62,292 nucleotides of DNA from Bacilli bacterium. Its GTDB lineage: Bacteria > Bacillota_I > Bacilli_A > RFN20 > CAG-631. This document shows, piece after piece, positions 61,381-62,292 of this stretch. A model generated the notes under the pieces. That model ran no database searches, had not been told where the DNA came from, and was given only the letters and a program-made list of their open reading frames with translations. Position 1 is the stretch's first letter. Every line of letters begins with the position of its first letter. The position numbers and the translations under genes were made by a program. The DNA lies in contig CAAEBM010000017.1 in NCBI GenBank assembly GCA_900754115.1, forward strand, positions 1 to 62,292. The letters are read 5' to 3'.

Positions 61381-61446
61381 TATAATAAAAATGCGATGAA
61401 AAATAACTAAATGAAAAGAGAGTAACTCCAACTGCTCTCTTTTTTC
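61381..61446 (+). ncRNA. Possible short RNA with its own terminator
   Basis: TATAAT at 61381-61386 would start a transcript near 61393, which ends at an AGAGAG/CTCTCT hairpin with six Ts (61414-61446), so about 50 nt long. It contains only mini reading frames of four codons (ATGAAAAATAAC then TAA; ATGAAAAGAGAG then TAA). The hairpin probably also terminates the DUF3781 gene on minus. Rest of the 61217-61380 gap: nothing recognised. Confidence 0.3.
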
Positions 61447-61469
61447 TTTGTATACAGATAAATAAAAGT

Positions 61470-61724
61470 TTATAAAGACTTATAATGAGCTGTGATAATA
61501 GTGAAACTTTTTGAATGAATGGTAATTTCAATGTTGTTTGTTTTACAATAATAATTTTTTCCAATCAAAGTAATTTTACAATTTTTTGAATTAATTAAAT
61601 TTTTGCAGTATTCAACAACATCTTCGTTTTCTAAATTTAAATTTCTTTTTATACGTTCAAGACCTAAAAAAGTTGTATGAATTTTTTGTAAATTTTGAAG
61701 TAATTCTATTGAAATGTCTTTCAT
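61470..61724 (-). CDS. DUF3781 family protein
   Basis: 84 residues. LQKIHTTFLGLERIKRNLNL, DVVEYCKNLI and ITIHSKSFTIITAHY follow the DUF3781 pattern. Small soluble protein, function unknown; found in gut Bacillota. It has an AAGGAG site before the ATG and lies behind tRNA-Thr on the opposite strand. Confidence 0.75.
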   Translation of the reverse strand: MKDISIELLQNLQKIHTTFLGLERIKRNLNLENEDVVEYCKNLINSKNCKITLIGKNYYCKTNNIEITIHSKSFTIITAHYKSL

Positions 61725-61985
61725 TTTTTTATTCTCCTTATTTAGTATATTCTATTTTAATAATAAAAAAAAGAATTTGTCAGCAAATTTTCTCAAAATA
61801 CGACATAGAAAGAAACATAAAAATATTTACTTTTTTTAAAAAAAACATTGTTTTAATCGATAAATACTATGTTTTTTTAAATAATTAGCAAATTTATTTT
61901 TTGTCACAATTGGTTACTGAATATTGCAAATTTTACATTTTTTATTTAGCATATTAGTACATTTAATAGGGGGAGAAAATAAATT

Positions 61986-62292
61986 ATGAACAGAAAATTA
62001 TTTGCTTTACTTCTTCCAGTAATTGGAGGAGCAGTAATCGTTGGTAGTGGTTTTAGTGCGTGGTATTTTAATGAAGCTACAGTATCTGCTTCAACAACAG
62101 GAACAGGAAAGGTAGAAGAACTAATCGATACAGGAGTATTAACATTAAATCATGAAACTTTTCACTTTACATTAGATCAAGGTGGTAAAGAAAATGCTAC
62201 AGATGTAACAAAAGGAATTTCAATTACAGAAGGAACATTAACTTTTACTTATGTTGGTGATAAAGGATATGAAAATTCTGTTTTTGCAGCAA
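61986..62292 (+). CDS. Exported protein, truncated by the window edge
   Basis: ATG at 61986 after GGGGGAG; 102 codons are visible and the frame is still open at the end of the window. An N-terminal membrane segment with LLPVIGGAVIVGSGFSAWYF is followed by a polar, Thr/Gly-rich exported part. The GSGFSAWYF segment resembles signal anchors of secreted proteins in uncultured Bacilli and, more loosely, TasA/camelysin-type SipW substrates. Function unknown. A 261-bp AT-rich upstream gap holds no other gene I can support. Confidence 0.75.
   Translation, partial: MNRKLFALLLPVIGGAVIVGSGFSAWYFNEATVSASTTGTGKVEELIDTGVLTLNHETFHFTLDQGGKENATDVTKGISITEGTLTFTYVGDKGYENSVFAA

Noticed and set aside
1..62292. 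CRISPR arrays, insertion sequences, prophage or rRNA genes.
   Set aside because: No direct repeat array, transposase, phage structural gene or rRNA-like block was seen on either strand.

Overview
The window is about 62 kb of very AT-rich DNA from a low-GC Gram-positive bacterium (Bacillota). TGA acts as a stop codon at several ATGA gene junctions (7246-7249, 6215-6218, 32311-32314), so the standard bacterial code applies and a Mycoplasma-type code is excluded. Gene order is Bacillus-like in places: gdpP-rplI-dnaB, tatD-rnmV-ksgA-yabG and comEA-comEC-holA. SpoVIF and YabG homologues suggest a spore-forming ancestry. I would place it in an uncultured gut-type Bacilli/Erysipelotrichia-like lineage, with low confidence below phylum level.

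Layout. 1-413: nothing seen before a terminator at 119, then tRNA-Ser(CGA) and divergent promoters. 414-5801: YfhO-type membrane protein, formate-THF ligase and a small Cys-rich DUF1540 protein. 5838-9301 (minus): a two-component system between two paralogous two-helix membrane proteins and a multi-TM protein. 9475-10961: a lipid kinase and a PduL phosphotransacylase. 10988-17012 (minus): all seven shikimate steps in one compact operon, including an AroE-AroK fusion. A divergent chorismate mutase and an FMN reductase follow on the plus strand. 18109-23829 (minus): thioredoxin, SpoVIF-like, Der, Cmk, TcdA and two U32 proteins of the TrhP type. 23963-27377: two tandem paralogous sugar-type lipoproteins. 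27415-29283: DegV and a ROK kinase. 29280-43419 (minus): holA, comEC, comEA, greA, ABC-F, an MsmX-type ATPase, a PucR-like regulator, patatin, yycJ, dnaB, rplI, gdpP and a membrane protein. Then ispE (+), a CNNM protein and a DUF368 lipid-carrier transporter (-), a newly noticed 24-residue hydrophobic peptide, and yabG, ksgA, rnmV, tatD, mnmE and a catalase homologue (-). 52939-53650 holds an FMN riboswitch and RibU. The right part holds small membrane proteins, a 59-aa ferredoxin, psuG, a CheA-like mini kinase, ackA, nrnA-like, rimO, an orphan MazF-like protein, tRNA-Thr(GGT), DUF3781 and the start of an exported protein that runs off the edge.

How it fits together. Most of the window is housekeeping: translation fidelity (MnmE, KsgA, RNase M5, RimO, TcdA, TrhP), replication, competence, isoprenoid and c-di-AMP turnover. 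PduL and acetate kinase together give an acetate/ATP branch. Chorismate made by the operon can be turned into prephenate by the neighbouring mutase, and the TrhP-type proteins may use prephenate for tRNA wobble hydroxylation. No CRISPR array, insertion sequence, prophage or rRNA was seen. The observations most worth a second look are the catalase homologue that lacks its distal His and Asn, the HPt-HATPase protein whose start codon lies in the loop of a terminator-like hairpin, the 24-residue peptide with its own promoter, the G7 tract at a predicted transcription start, and repeated TTTGTGCA motifs around the PucR-like gene.
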